From: Myxococcales bacterium
GTDB lineage: Bacteria; Myxococcota_A; Bradymonadia; UBA7976; UBA1532
Assembly: GCA_020633555.1 (NCBI GenBank)
Contig: JACKDL010000005.1
Span: 124,001 to 188,000, forward strand
DNA: 64,000 nucleotides
Reading direction: 5' to 3'
A program made the translations under genes and the position numbers. Under the pieces are notes generated by a model, which saw only the letters and a list, made by a program, of their open reading frames with translations, was not told the DNA's origin and did no database searches. Shown here in pieces: positions 27,422 through 34,954 of this stretch (positions are counted from its first letter, which is position 1; the number at the start of each line of letters is the position of its first letter).

Positions 27422-28488
27422 GCCGCGCTGCCGGGCCGATCCTGCTGGCCCTGTGGCTGGCGGCCTGTGGATCCAGCGCGCCGCCGCGGCCGGCCACCTA
27501 CTACGACAACGGCACGCTGAAGGCGCCGGCTTTCAGCGAGCGCACCCACAAGAAGCGGTATCAGCAGGCCGCGGCGGGGGTGGTGAAGAAGCGCGCGGTG
27601 ACCTGGGTGGACGCGGGCAGGCCGGAGCGCCTGAGCCCGAAGGCCGTGGGCAAGCTGCCCATGGCGGCCCTGGTGGCCATCCACACCGCCAGCGAGATGC
27701 CCAAGGGCGTCGAGCGCGACGTGCTGTTCATGGTGGACAAGAAGCGCCGCCCGGTGAGCATCCGGGTGGACGTGAAGGGCGCCATCACCGTCGAGGGCGG
27801 GCCCGCCTGGTACCCCGACAAGGAGCGGCGCGACGCCGGCCCCATCAAGCCACTGCTGCGGGGCAAGTGGGAGGACGGCATGGCGGGGGATCTGGCGCTG
27901 GCCTGGGATCAGGTCGGTGAGGCGGATCGGGCCCTATTGAAGGGCGTCACCTTCCACCGGGTGCCCGGCCGGCACGGCACCGAGGGTGGCAAGTACATCG
28001 CCAACGAGAAGGGCCACCGCATCGAGATCTATGACGCCACGAAGGATGCCCGCGAGCGCGGCTTCGTGGGGGCCCCCGACCAGCCCCAGCCCCGCAGCCT
28101 GCTCACCTACTACCACGAGATCGGCCACGGGCTGTCGGCGTTTCCCCGCCTGGAGGCGGTGCGTCGCTACAACCAGACGGTGAAGGCCGCCAACGCGGGC
28201 AAGCCCGGCGCGGCCAAGCGCCTGAAGGCGCTGCAGAAGGCCGTGGACCAGCAGCAGAAGCACAACCCGGTGCTGGCGGCCTACCAGAAGACCCTGGGCA
28301 AGGCCGGCGCCCCCACGGTGTATGGCGCCACGGCGCTCGAGGAGTCCTTCGCCGAGGCCTACGCGCTGTTCCGGGGCCACCCGGCGGCGCTGCAGCGCCT
28401 GCGCCCGGCCACCTACAAGTGGTTCAAGGGGGCCGGCCACCGGCACGCCATCCAGGGCGCGCTGAAGGGCATGCCGGCCGCGCTGTAG
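27418..28488 (+). CDS. Lipoprotein with HEIGH zinc-metalloprotease motif
   Basis: The ATG at 27418 overlaps the preceding stop (ATGA). The 356-residue product has lipobox LAAC and a Lys-rich body. Near residue 237 it reads YYHEIGHGLSAFP, an HExxH zinc site; about 65 residues on, LEESFAEAYALFRG supplies a Glu placed like the third ligand of anthrax-lethal-factor-type (ATLF) peptidases. This suggests an envelope-anchored metallopeptidase, possibly inactive or structural if the third ligand is not used. The two co-transcribed lipoproteins are candidate substrates or partners. Family membership was not tested. Confidence 0.7.
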   Translation: MSRAAGPILLALWLAACGSSAPPRPATYYDNGTLKAPAFSERTHKKRYQQAAAGVVKKRAVTWVDAGRPERLSPKAVGKLPMAALVAIHTASEMPKGVERDVLFMVDKKRRPVSIRVDVKGAITVEGGPAWYPDKERRDAGPIKPLLRGKWEDGMAGDLALAWDQVGEADRALLKGVTFHRVPGRHGTEGGKYIANEKGHRIEIYDATKDARERGFVGAPDQPQPRSLLTYYHEIGHGLSAFPRLEAVRRYNQTVKAANAGKPGAAKRLKALQKAVDQQQKHNPVLAAYQKTLGKAGAPTVYGATALEESFAEAYALFRGHPAALQRLRPATYKWFKGAGHRHAIQGALKGMPAAL

Positions 28489-28491
28489 GCC

Positions 28492-28517
28492 GAGGCCGGG
28501 CGGGCCGCCCAGGCCTC
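28492..28517. terminator. Bidirectional terminator-like hairpin between convergent genes
   Basis: GAGGCCGGGC (28492-28501) pairs with GCCC-A-GGCCTC (28507-28517), a ten-pair stem with one bulged A and a five-base loop. It lies just after the stop at 28488 and touches the stop of the minus-strand gene at 28516. No T-tract. Confidence 0.5.
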
Positions 28518-30819
28518 AGCCGAAGAAGTCCGCCGCGTCCAGGTACTTCAGGCCGGCGCCCTGGGCGAAGGCCCGGTCGCTGTCGCGATCGCCCACCATG
28601 ACGCAGCGGCCGGGATCCAGCCGGTACTTCTCGATGAAGTGCACCGCCAGGCCGGGCATGGGCTTGCGGGTGAAGTCCACCGGCGGCCCCGCGGGGCCCG
28701 GCGCGATCTCGGCGTCGATGGGCACGCCCAACAGCCGGTTGGTGTGGGCGATGCACTCGCGGGCCTGGGCCTCGGTGAGCTGGCCCAGGGCCACGCCGGC
28801 CTGGTTCGACACGCCCACCAGGATCCACCCCTCGGCCTGCAGGGCCGCCAGCTTCTCCACCCGGCCGGGCAGGATCTCCACCTCCTCCGGGCGCTTGGGG
28901 AAGGGCCGGCGCAGCGCCCGCGGCGTGTCGCGCAGGGTGCCGTCGTAGTCCAGGAACACCGCCTTGTGGGTGTACTCGGGGCCCCAGGTGACCGCGACGG
29001 GGACCCGCTCGATGTGGGCGAAGCCCTCGGCGGCGGTGGGGGGCTCGAAGCGGTGGAACCAGCGATCGATGGCGACGGGCGGCAGCATGTTGGGGTCGCG
29101 CTTGCCTTCGGCCATGATCTCGTCGGCGTCGAGCAGGCGGCCGTGGCGCTGGATCATCCGCCGGGCGGCGAACAGGCGGCACTGCTCGACCGTGGCGTCC
29201 ACCCACACGCAGCGCACGGGCAGGTGGTGGCGCCGCGCCAGGGTCATCAGCCCGGCCCGGCTCTCGACGGTGGGCCAGGTGTTGTCGAGCACGAAGCGGC
29301 GCTGCCCGCGGCCCAGGGCGGCCTCCATGGGGGCCAGCAGGCCCGCCAGGGTGCCGCCGCGCTCGTCGCGGTTGAGGCGCTCGTAGCCCTGGTCCAGCCA
29401 GGGCTGCACCCGGCTGGTCTTGCCGCTGGCGGGCGGGCCCAGGATCACCACGGCCTCACCGGCGTCCTCGGCGGGGGCGGCCAGGAAGGGGGCCTTGGTG
29501 GCCAGGGCGCGGCGGTCGCCGTCGGTGAGGCGGGCCGTCAGCGCCTGGGCGCTCGACCGCACGGACGCCAGCCGGGTGGCGCCGGGGATGGCGATGAGGT
29601 GGGGGACGCCCTGCACCAGCCAGGCGAGGGCCACCGCCTCGGGCGTGAGGCCGCGGCGCCCGGCCACGGTGGCGAAGGCGGCCTCGGCGGCCACCCGGCC
29701 GCGCTTGCGCCAGCCGCCCAGGGGGCTGTGGGCGATGACGGCCACGCCGGCGGCGGCGCACACATCCACCAGGCCGCTGCGCACGGCCTTGCCGTCCAGG
29801 GGGCTCAGCGGGATCTGCACCGCGGCGATGGGCACCTGGGCCAGGGCCTCCTGGAGCTGGGCAGGCTCGGTGAGGTTGCACAGGCCCACGTGGCGGGCCA
29901 CGCCCTGGGCCTTGAGGCGCGCCAGCGCGGCCACCTGCTCGGCCCAGGGCACGCGCTTGTCGGGGGCGTGCAGCAGGTACAGGTCCAGGCGCTCGACCCC
30001 CAGGGCCTGCCGGCTGGCCGCGGCCTGGCGCACCAGCCGCTCGGGATCGCCCGCCGGCAGCCAGCGGGCGGCCTTCCGGATCAGGCCGCCCTTGGTGGCG
30101 ATGACCAGCCGGCCGGCGTCGCCCGCCCAGGTGGCGCGGGCCCGGGCGATGAGCCGCTCGTTGTGGTGCAGGTCGGCCTCGCTCAGGCCATAGACGTCGG
30201 CGGTGTCCACGAAGGTCAGGCCCGCGTCCCAGGCGGCGTGCAGCAGGGCCACGGCCTCGGCCTCGGTGGGGCGGCCCTCGGTGCTCAGGCGCATGGCGCC
30301 CAGGCCCACGGGGGGCACCCACAGGGCGTCGTCGGCGGGGCCGATGGGGCGGGCGGGCCAGGGGGCGCTGGCGGGGGCCGCGGCGGCCTCGCGGTCGAAG
30401 GGATCGGCCCAGAGCAGGTCGTCGTCCCAGTCGGTGTCGGGGCGGCCCGCCACGGGCTTTCCGGTGGGATCCACCACCTGCCACTCGGCGCCCAGCCGGG
30501 CGGCCTCGGGCGGGGTGCACAGCAGCACCTGGCGGCCCTCCAGGGGGCCGGTCACCGCCAGCAACAGGGCGCCCTCGGCGGCGGCCTGCAGGGCCCCGCG
30601 CACGGGGCGATCGGGCAGGCTGGGGGTCTTGGGGCTGACGCCACGGCCCAGCTCGGTGCGGGGCAGGCCCAGGGCCTCCGACAGCTCGCCGCGGCTGAGC
30701 GGCGGCGTCGCGGCCTGGCAGATGCGGTCGATCCAGCCGCTCAGGCGGGCCTTCTCGGCCTGCAGGAGGGCGGCGGTGTGCGCCTGCGCGACGCGGCGGG
30801 CCTGGGGGGAGAGCGACAT
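28516..30819 (-). CDS. Triple fusion: aldo/keto reductase + polynucleotide kinase + HAD phosphatase
   Basis: A 767-residue protein with three recognisable enzymes. Residues about 1-165 are unassigned. Residues about 168-445 are an aldo/keto reductase with the catalytic set Asp/Tyr (VDTADVYGLSE), Lys (VIATKGGL) and His (YLLHAPD). From about 458 a P-loop kinase begins (ILGPPASGKT); its lid-proximal RFEPPTAAEGF closely resembles the segment FEAPTLAEGF of animal PNKP. From about 615 a HAD phosphatase follows: FLDYDGTLRDTP, SNQAGVALG, the Lys of FTRKPMPG and MVGDRDSDRAFA. Kinase-then-phosphatase order is that of phage T4 Pnkp, which repairs 5'-OH and 3'-phosphate ends; coupling to a reductase is unexpected. 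The protein has no signal peptide. The three domains are in one frame without a stop. Confidence 0.88.
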   Translation of the reverse strand: MSLSPQARRVAQAHTAALLQAEKARLSGWIDRICQAATPPLSRGELSEALGLPRTELGRGVSPKTPSLPDRPVRGALQAAAEGALLLAVTGPLEGRQVLLCTPPEAARLGAEWQVVDPTGKPVAGRPDTDWDDDLLWADPFDREAAAAPASAPWPARPIGPADDALWVPPVGLGAMRLSTEGRPTEAEAVALLHAAWDAGLTFVDTADVYGLSEADLHHNERLIARARATWAGDAGRLVIATKGGLIRKAARWLPAGDPERLVRQAAASRQALGVERLDLYLLHAPDKRVPWAEQVAALARLKAQGVARHVGLCNLTEPAQLQEALAQVPIAAVQIPLSPLDGKAVRSGLVDVCAAAGVAVIAHSPLGGWRKRGRVAAEAAFATVAGRRGLTPEAVALAWLVQGVPHLIAIPGATRLASVRSSAQALTARLTDGDRRALATKAPFLAAPAEDAGEAVVILGPPASGKTSRVQPWLDQGYERLNRDERGGTLAGLLAPMEAALGRGQRRFVLDNTWPTVESRAGLMTLARRHHLPVRCVWVDATVEQCRLFAARRMIQRHGRLLDADEIMAEGKRDPNMLPPVAIDRWFHRFEPPTAAEGFAHIERVPVAVTWGPEYTHKAVFLDYDGTLRDTPRALRRPFPKRPEEVEILPGRVEKLAALQAEGWILVGVSNQAGVALGQLTEAQARECIAHTNRLLGVPIDAEIAPGPAGPPVDFTRKPMPGLAVHFIEKYRLDPGRCVMVGDRDSDRAFAQGAGLKYLDAADFFG

Positions 30820-30979
30820 CCTCGCAGGATGCCACAGGTGGGGGTGGGGACGCCGCTCGGGGGGCGGGCTCGCCGGCGCTCAGGGTTGAGCGCGGGCGGG
30901 AGCCGCCGGGAGGGGATGGCGTTGGGGCCGCCCCCCGAGCGGGGTGGGATCGTAGGGGCGTGCGCCCCGGAGGTTCAGC

Positions 30980-31825
30980 TCAGCGGCCGCCCTGGCGCCC
31001 GCCGCGGGGCTCACCGGCGCCTTCGCCGTCGCACTCGCCGTCGCCGTCGCACTCGCCGTCGCCCTGGGGCTCACCGGCGCCCTGGCGCTCGCCCTGCTGG
31101 CCTTCGCCGGCCTGCTGGCCTTCGCCGCCCTGCGGGCCCTGGGGCTCGCCGGCGCCGTCGCACTCGCCGTCGCCGGCGCACTCACCGTCGCCCTGGGGCT
31201 CACCGGCGCCCTGGCGCTCGCCCTGCTGGCCTTCGCCGCCCTGGGGGCCCTGGGGCTCGCCGGCGCCTTCGCCGTCGCACTCGCCGTCGCCGTGCGGGCC
31301 CTCACCGGCGCCGTCGCACTCGCCGTCGCACTCGCCGTCGCCGTGCGGGCCGGCCTCGCCCTGGTGGCCGTCGCCCTGGCCCTCGGCGCCCTCGCCCTGG
31401 CCCTCGCCGCCCTGGCGGCCCTCACCGGCCTGGCCCTGGCCTTCGCCGCCCTCACGGGCGCGCTCCATGACCTGCTCGGCCTCGTCCCCGCACGCCGCGT
31501 GGCACGGCTCGGCGGCGGCCAGGCCGCGGGCCCGGCACTCGTCGCGCTCGCCCTGGGCCGCTTCGCAGGCCTCGTGGGCCTGGTTGGCCTCGGGGCGGCA
31601 GGCCTCCAGGCACTCGCCCATGTCCTCGCGGGCCTGCTCCCGGGCCTGCGCCTGCACCGCGTCCTCGCCCTGGTTCCCCTCGCCCAGGGCCTCGGCCTGG
31701 GCACGGGCCTCGGCGGCCCGCAGGGCGTCCTGGAACTCGGCCGTGCTGTCGGTGGGCTCCGTCTCGCCACAGGCGACGGTGAACCCCAGGGCGACGACGG
31801 CGACGAAGAGCTTGCGGGACAACAT
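30980..31825 (-). CDS. Low-complexity Gly/Glu/Gln lipoprotein with Cys pairs
   Basis: The ATG at 31825 has a strong AGGAGG-type site before it. The 281-residue product has a lipobox (FTVAC), a helical, charged region with four to six Cys (MGECLEACRPEANQAHEACE, CRARGLAAAEPCHAACG), then about 140 residues of Gly/Glu/Gln repeats carrying CDGEC pairs and PQGPQGGEGQQ blocks. The tail is disordered and strongly acidic; regularly spaced Cys could bind metal or crosslink. No known family. A sigma-54-type promoter lies upstream. The repeats invite length variation. Confidence 0.72.
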   Translation of the reverse strand: MLSRKLFVAVVALGFTVACGETEPTDSTAEFQDALRAAEARAQAEALGEGNQGEDAVQAQAREQAREDMGECLEACRPEANQAHEACEAAQGERDECRARGLAAAEPCHAACGDEAEQVMERAREGGEGQGQAGEGRQGGEGQGEGAEGQGDGHQGEAGPHGDGECDGECDGAGEGPHGDGECDGEGAGEPQGPQGGEGQQGERQGAGEPQGDGECAGDGECDGAGEPQGPQGGEGQQAGEGQQGERQGAGEPQGDGECDGDGECDGEGAGEPRGGRQGGR

Positions 31826-31879
31826 CTTGAGCCTCCTTCGGCTTTCTCCTGCTTCGTTTCCTGAAGCGCCCACTGGTTG

Positions 31880-31896
31880 TGCATCGGGTGTGCCAG
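31880..31896 (-). promoter_or_regulatory. Sigma-54-type promoter for the low-complexity lipoprotein
   Basis: On the minus strand CTGGCACACCCGATGCA matches the -24/-12 consensus (TGGCACG-N4-TTGCA) with the required GG-N10-GC spacing and two mismatches. The predicted transcription start near 31869 leaves about 45 bases before the ATG at 31825. Confidence 0.6.
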
Positions 31897-31957
31897 ATAT
31901 GAAAACGCCGTCTCAAAAGGGCCCGGCGGGCGCTGGGGCCCTCCGGGGGTCAAGGGG

Positions 31958-32000
31958 CCTTGGCACGGGGTCGGTTGACAGCGCCAAGCGACCTTGGCAC
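31958..32000. repeat. 9-bp direct repeat CCTTGGCAC in the divergent intergenic region
   Basis: CCTTGGCAC occurs at 31958-31966 and again at 31992-32000, 34 bases apart, with GCCAAG in inverse orientation at 31983-31988. This is a possible operator for the MazG-like gene starting at 32032. Confidence 0.35.
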
Positions 32001-32031
32001 CACCCCGGCGACCCCTTCACGAGGAGGCCCC

Positions 32032-32367
32032 ATGGCCATCGAGCTGCCCCCCGACGCCCCCATGGCCGAGTACCAGCGCTACATCCACGCCCTGGAGGCC
32101 TTCCACGGCTGGCTGGAGGTGGATCTGGTGAACAACTGCTTCCTCATGGGCGAGGAGGTGGGCGAGCTGTTCAAGGCGGTGCGCCGTCACCTGAAGAAGT
32201 TCGAGCAGGCCGAGGCGGCCGCTCTGGAGGACTCCAAGGCCCACGTGGCCGAGGAGGTGGTGGACGTCCTCAACTACCTGCTGGCCATCTGCAACCGCCT
32301 GGACATCGACCTGGAGGCGGCCTTCCGCGCCAAGAACGCCCGCAACCAGACCCGCCGCTGGACCTGA
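32032..32367 (+). CDS. MazG-like nucleotide pyrophosphohydrolase
   Basis: The ATG at 32032 follows GAGGAGG at 32021. The 111-residue protein has the MazG/dCTPase helix-bundle signature: LMGEEVGELFKAVR, a second acidic helix with EEVVDVLNYLLAICNRLDIDL and the basic tail FRAKNARNQTRRW. The EEVGE and EEVVD pairs are the magnesium-binding residues of the family, which hydrolyses (deoxy)nucleoside triphosphates to monophosphates and pyrophosphate for pool cleaning. Length fits single-domain members. The exact substrate is not evident. Confidence 0.82.
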   Translation: MAIELPPDAPMAEYQRYIHALEAFHGWLEVDLVNNCFLMGEEVGELFKAVRRHLKKFEQAEAAALEDSKAHVAEEVVDVLNYLLAICNRLDIDLEAAFRAKNARNQTRRWT

Positions 32368-32396
32368 GCCGGTGTGACCCGGGGCGCGAAACCCGT

Positions 32397-32402
32397 TATC
32401 TT
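32397..32402 (+). promoter_or_regulatory. Candidate -10 box TATCTT
   Basis: TATCTTGCGCC lies 26 bases before the ATG at 32429 in a 61-base gap and shares the GCGC-type sequence after the hexamer seen at other starts in this window. A -35 is not clear. Confidence 0.35.
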
Positions 32403-32428
32403 GCGCCGTCGCCCCCGGGGAGCCCGCC

Positions 32429-33562
32429 ATGCCCGACTACGCCAAGCCGCTCGACCGCGACGCCCGGGACTCGGGCAAGCAGGCCCCCGGCCAGCTCGAC
32501 CAGCGCGGGGACGCCGCGCGGGCGCAGGCCAACGAGCTGCTGGCCGCCGGCGCCGCGCCCGGGGCGGCCCGCGACAAGCTGCCCGAGGGCGTCGATCTGT
32601 CGTCCATGGCGCTGACCTTCACCCTGGCGAAGGGCATCTCCATCGACGCGGGCTCGGCCACCATCCAGACCAAACAGGACACCCAGGGCCGCGCGTCGGT
32701 GGACAAGACCGGCCTGTGGTTCGACTTCTCGCCCGGGGTGTTCCTGGACGTGCCCTGGCCCGCCGGGGACATGGAGCTGGACCGGGTGGGCTGGTCCTTC
32801 GAGAGCGGCAAGCCCGTGGTGAACCTGCGCAAGACCGGCGGGGGCATGGACTTCACCGGCAAGGCCCGCGACGCCTTCGGCGAGAAGCTGCAGGGGGCCA
32901 TGGCGGGCACGGCGGTGGCGAAGCAGGGCTACGACCCGCTGGCCGACGGCGATCTGGCCGGGACCCTGAAGGCCGTGGTGGGCAACGTGCAGGGCATGGG
33001 CGGCCAGGGCGGCGGCGGCGGTGAGATGAAGGCCGGGCCCGAGGACATCCGCGATCTGGGCGCCGAGGCCACCGTCAGCCTGGGCAAGGGCTTCGCCCAG
33101 GACGGCCTGCGCATCGCACCCGGGGGCGCGCTGACGGTGAGCGTGGCCAGCAAGAGCACGGGCAAGGACATCGCCCAGGCCAAGGACGGCGGCGCCCAGG
33201 CCATGGCCGAGGCCGCCAACCTCACCCGCATCAGCTTCGCCTCGGACGCCTTCCAGGTGGTGGACGCCGCGGGCGCGCCGGTGGCCACGCTGTCGCGCAT
33301 CTCGGTGGGCCGCGGTGGCAAGGTCTCCATCGACGAGGTGAGCTTCCCCGACGGCAACGCCGGGGCGGGCTGGCAGGCGGTGGCGAAGGCGCTGGACCAG
33401 GCCGCTGCCAAGAGCGGCGGGGCGGTGAAGGGGGGCGCGCAGCCCACCAAGGCGGGCGTCGAGGCGGCGCTGTCCACGGCGGTGCAGGAGCTGCTGGGCA
33501 CCTACGCCACGGTGATCCCGGGGGTGGATCTGCGGGGCATCTTCGGGGCCGGCAAAGGCTGA
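32429..33562 (+). CDS. Orphan soluble protein of unknown function
   Basis: A 377-residue protein with a GGGGAG ribosome site before the ATG. It has no signal peptide, membrane helix or catalytic motif that I recognise. The N-terminal 50 residues are Asp/Ala/Arg-rich and probably disordered. Two similar-looking segments (residues about 55-145 and 215-300) are rich in alternating polar and hydrophobic residues (ALTFTLAKGISIDAGSATIQ and LRIAPGGALTVSVASKS), which suggests two related beta-rich domains, separated by a Gly-rich linker. The disordered head recalls myxobacterial proteins exported by contractile systems, but nothing nearby supports that. Its neighbours are unrelated. Confidence 0.7.
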   Translation: MPDYAKPLDRDARDSGKQAPGQLDQRGDAARAQANELLAAGAAPGAARDKLPEGVDLSSMALTFTLAKGISIDAGSATIQTKQDTQGRASVDKTGLWFDFSPGVFLDVPWPAGDMELDRVGWSFESGKPVVNLRKTGGGMDFTGKARDAFGEKLQGAMAGTAVAKQGYDPLADGDLAGTLKAVVGNVQGMGGQGGGGGEMKAGPEDIRDLGAEATVSLGKGFAQDGLRIAPGGALTVSVASKSTGKDIAQAKDGGAQAMAEAANLTRISFASDAFQVVDAAGAPVATLSRISVGRGGKVSIDEVSFPDGNAGAGWQAVAKALDQAAAKSGGAVKGGAQPTKAGVEAALSTAVQELLGTYATVIPGVDLRGIFGAGKG

Positions 33563-33579
33563 TCGGCTGGCCCCCGGCG

Positions 33580-33599
33580 GGCGCCTTCAGCGCGGCGCC
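33580..33599. terminator. Hairpin between convergent genes
   Basis: GGCGCC at 33580-33585 and at 33594-33599 can pair around an eight-base loop, between the stop at 33562 and the minus-strand stop at 33602. Short and without a T-tract. Confidence 0.3.
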
Positions 33600-33601
33600 A
33601 C

Positions 33602-34813
33602 TCAGCGCACGCAGTAGTAGCCGTAGCTCGGGCCGGCCCAGCCGCAGCGGGCGTTGTACTGCCGGCAGTCCACGCGGCGCTCGGTGGCGCCGTCGCACCA
33701 CACGGCCACCGTGCCCTCGCAGGTGCCGTCGTAGCCCAGCCCCGGGCACAGCGGCTCGGGCTCGGGCTCGGGCTCCGGCTCCGGCTCCGGCTCCGGCGGC
33801 CGATCCACGCAGTAGTAGCCGAGCTGGGCGCCGGCGTAGCCGCAGGTCTGGCCCTGGGTGCTGCAGTCGCGGGCGCGGATCTGGCCGTCGGCGCACCAGC
33901 GGGCGGTGTCGCCGTCGCAGGCGCCTTCGTAGGTCAGCCCGCCGCAGGGATCGGCCGGCTCGGGCTCGGGCTCGGGCTCGGGGGCCGCCTCGGCCTGCCC
34001 GGGGGCGATGACGCCGCCCACGTCGGCGGTGAGGCCGGCGATCCAGTCGGTGAGCAGATCGGCGCGGGTCAGGTGGTCGACGCCCAGGCAGTTCTCGTCG
34101 CCGTAGCTCTCCATGCCCAGCACCACCGGCTCGCCGTTCCAAAGGCGGTCCGACAGCACGGGGCCGCCCGAGTCGCCGAAGCAGATGCCCCGGCGCTGCT
34201 GGCCGTCCACCACCACGAAGCGGCTGTCCACGTCGATGAGGGCCAGGGCGGCGAACCAGCGGCCGGTGCGGCTGGCGTCCATGGTGTCGCCGAAGCCGCC
34301 GGCCTCGACGGTGGTGCCCACCAGCCCGCTGGGGTTGGCGGTGTTGGCGGCGATGAGCTCCAGCTCGGGCACGGCCTGGGTGGCGTCGCGGTCCAGGATG
34401 AGGATCGCGGCGTCCAGGGTGGGGTGCTCGTGGAAGCGGATGACGTTGAAGGTGGCCCGGGGCGCGGTGGGTTCGAGCCCCACGCCGAAGCCGAACTGCC
34501 CCTGGCGCAGGTCCTCGGTGCAGTGGCTGGCGGTGGCCACCACCCGCGGCCCGATGAGGGTGCCGGTGCAGAAGGTGTTGCTGGCCCGGGGCTCGTAGTG
34601 CAGCCAGCCGATGGCGAGCTGCTGGCCGGCGGTCAGGGGCACGGCGGTGGGGGTCCGGGTGCCGTTGCGGATCTTCGGCGCGAACTCGGCGGTGGGATCG
34701 CTGACCGCGGGCTTCTCGTCGCCCGGCGCGGTGAGCTCGGCGGGGCCGCAAGCGGTCAGGGGCAGGCCCAGCAGCAGGGCGGCGGTGGCAAGGCGGGTGT
34801 CCAGTCGCAACAT
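33602..34813 (-). CDS. Secreted trypsin-like serine protease (S1) with two Cys-rich C-terminal modules
   Basis: The ATG at 34813 is preceded by GGGGAG; the 403-residue product has a lipoprotein signal (LPLTAC). The S1 catalytic triad is readable: His in VATASHC, Asp in DAAILILD and Ser in CFGDSGGPVL, with a Cys pair around each as in trypsins. The residue pattern before the Ser (GICFGDSGG) does not settle cleavage specificity. After the protease come two copies of a roughly 45-residue six-Cys module (TYEGACDGDTARWCADGQIR and GYDGTCEGTVAVWCDGATER), each preceded by a Glu-Pro repeat linker. The modules probably bind surfaces or polymers. A TTGA-free but A-rich promoter region lies upstream (34814-34950). 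Confidence 0.9.
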   Translation of the reverse strand: MLRLDTRLATAALLLGLPLTACGPAELTAPGDEKPAVSDPTAEFAPKIRNGTRTPTAVPLTAGQQLAIGWLHYEPRASNTFCTGTLIGPRVVATASHCTEDLRQGQFGFGVGLEPTAPRATFNVIRFHEHPTLDAAILILDRDATQAVPELELIAANTANPSGLVGTTVEAGGFGDTMDASRTGRWFAALALIDVDSRFVVVDGQQRRGICFGDSGGPVLSDRLWNGEPVVLGMESYGDENCLGVDHLTRADLLTDWIAGLTADVGGVIAPGQAEAAPEPEPEPEPADPCGGLTYEGACDGDTARWCADGQIRARDCSTQGQTCGYAGAQLGYYCVDRPPEPEPEPEPEPEPEPLCPGLGYDGTCEGTVAVWCDGATERRVDCRQYNARCGWAGPSYGYYCVR

Positions 34814-34954
34814 CTCGCTCCCCAGAAGAGTGGCGTTGTGCTGACTGACCGCTTGTTCATTTTCCGGGCCAACCCCGCTGGCCCGCGGTTCCTGGGCCTC
34901 CGCGTCCCGTGTCCACGAGTGTCTCGGACCCTGGCGTCCCATGGGACTTGAAGG

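Noticed and set aside
31958..31980. TTGGCACG...GGTTGAC as a sigma-54 promoter for the MazG-like gene
   Set aside because: The spacing between GG and the downstream element is too long, and no GC is present at the -12 position.
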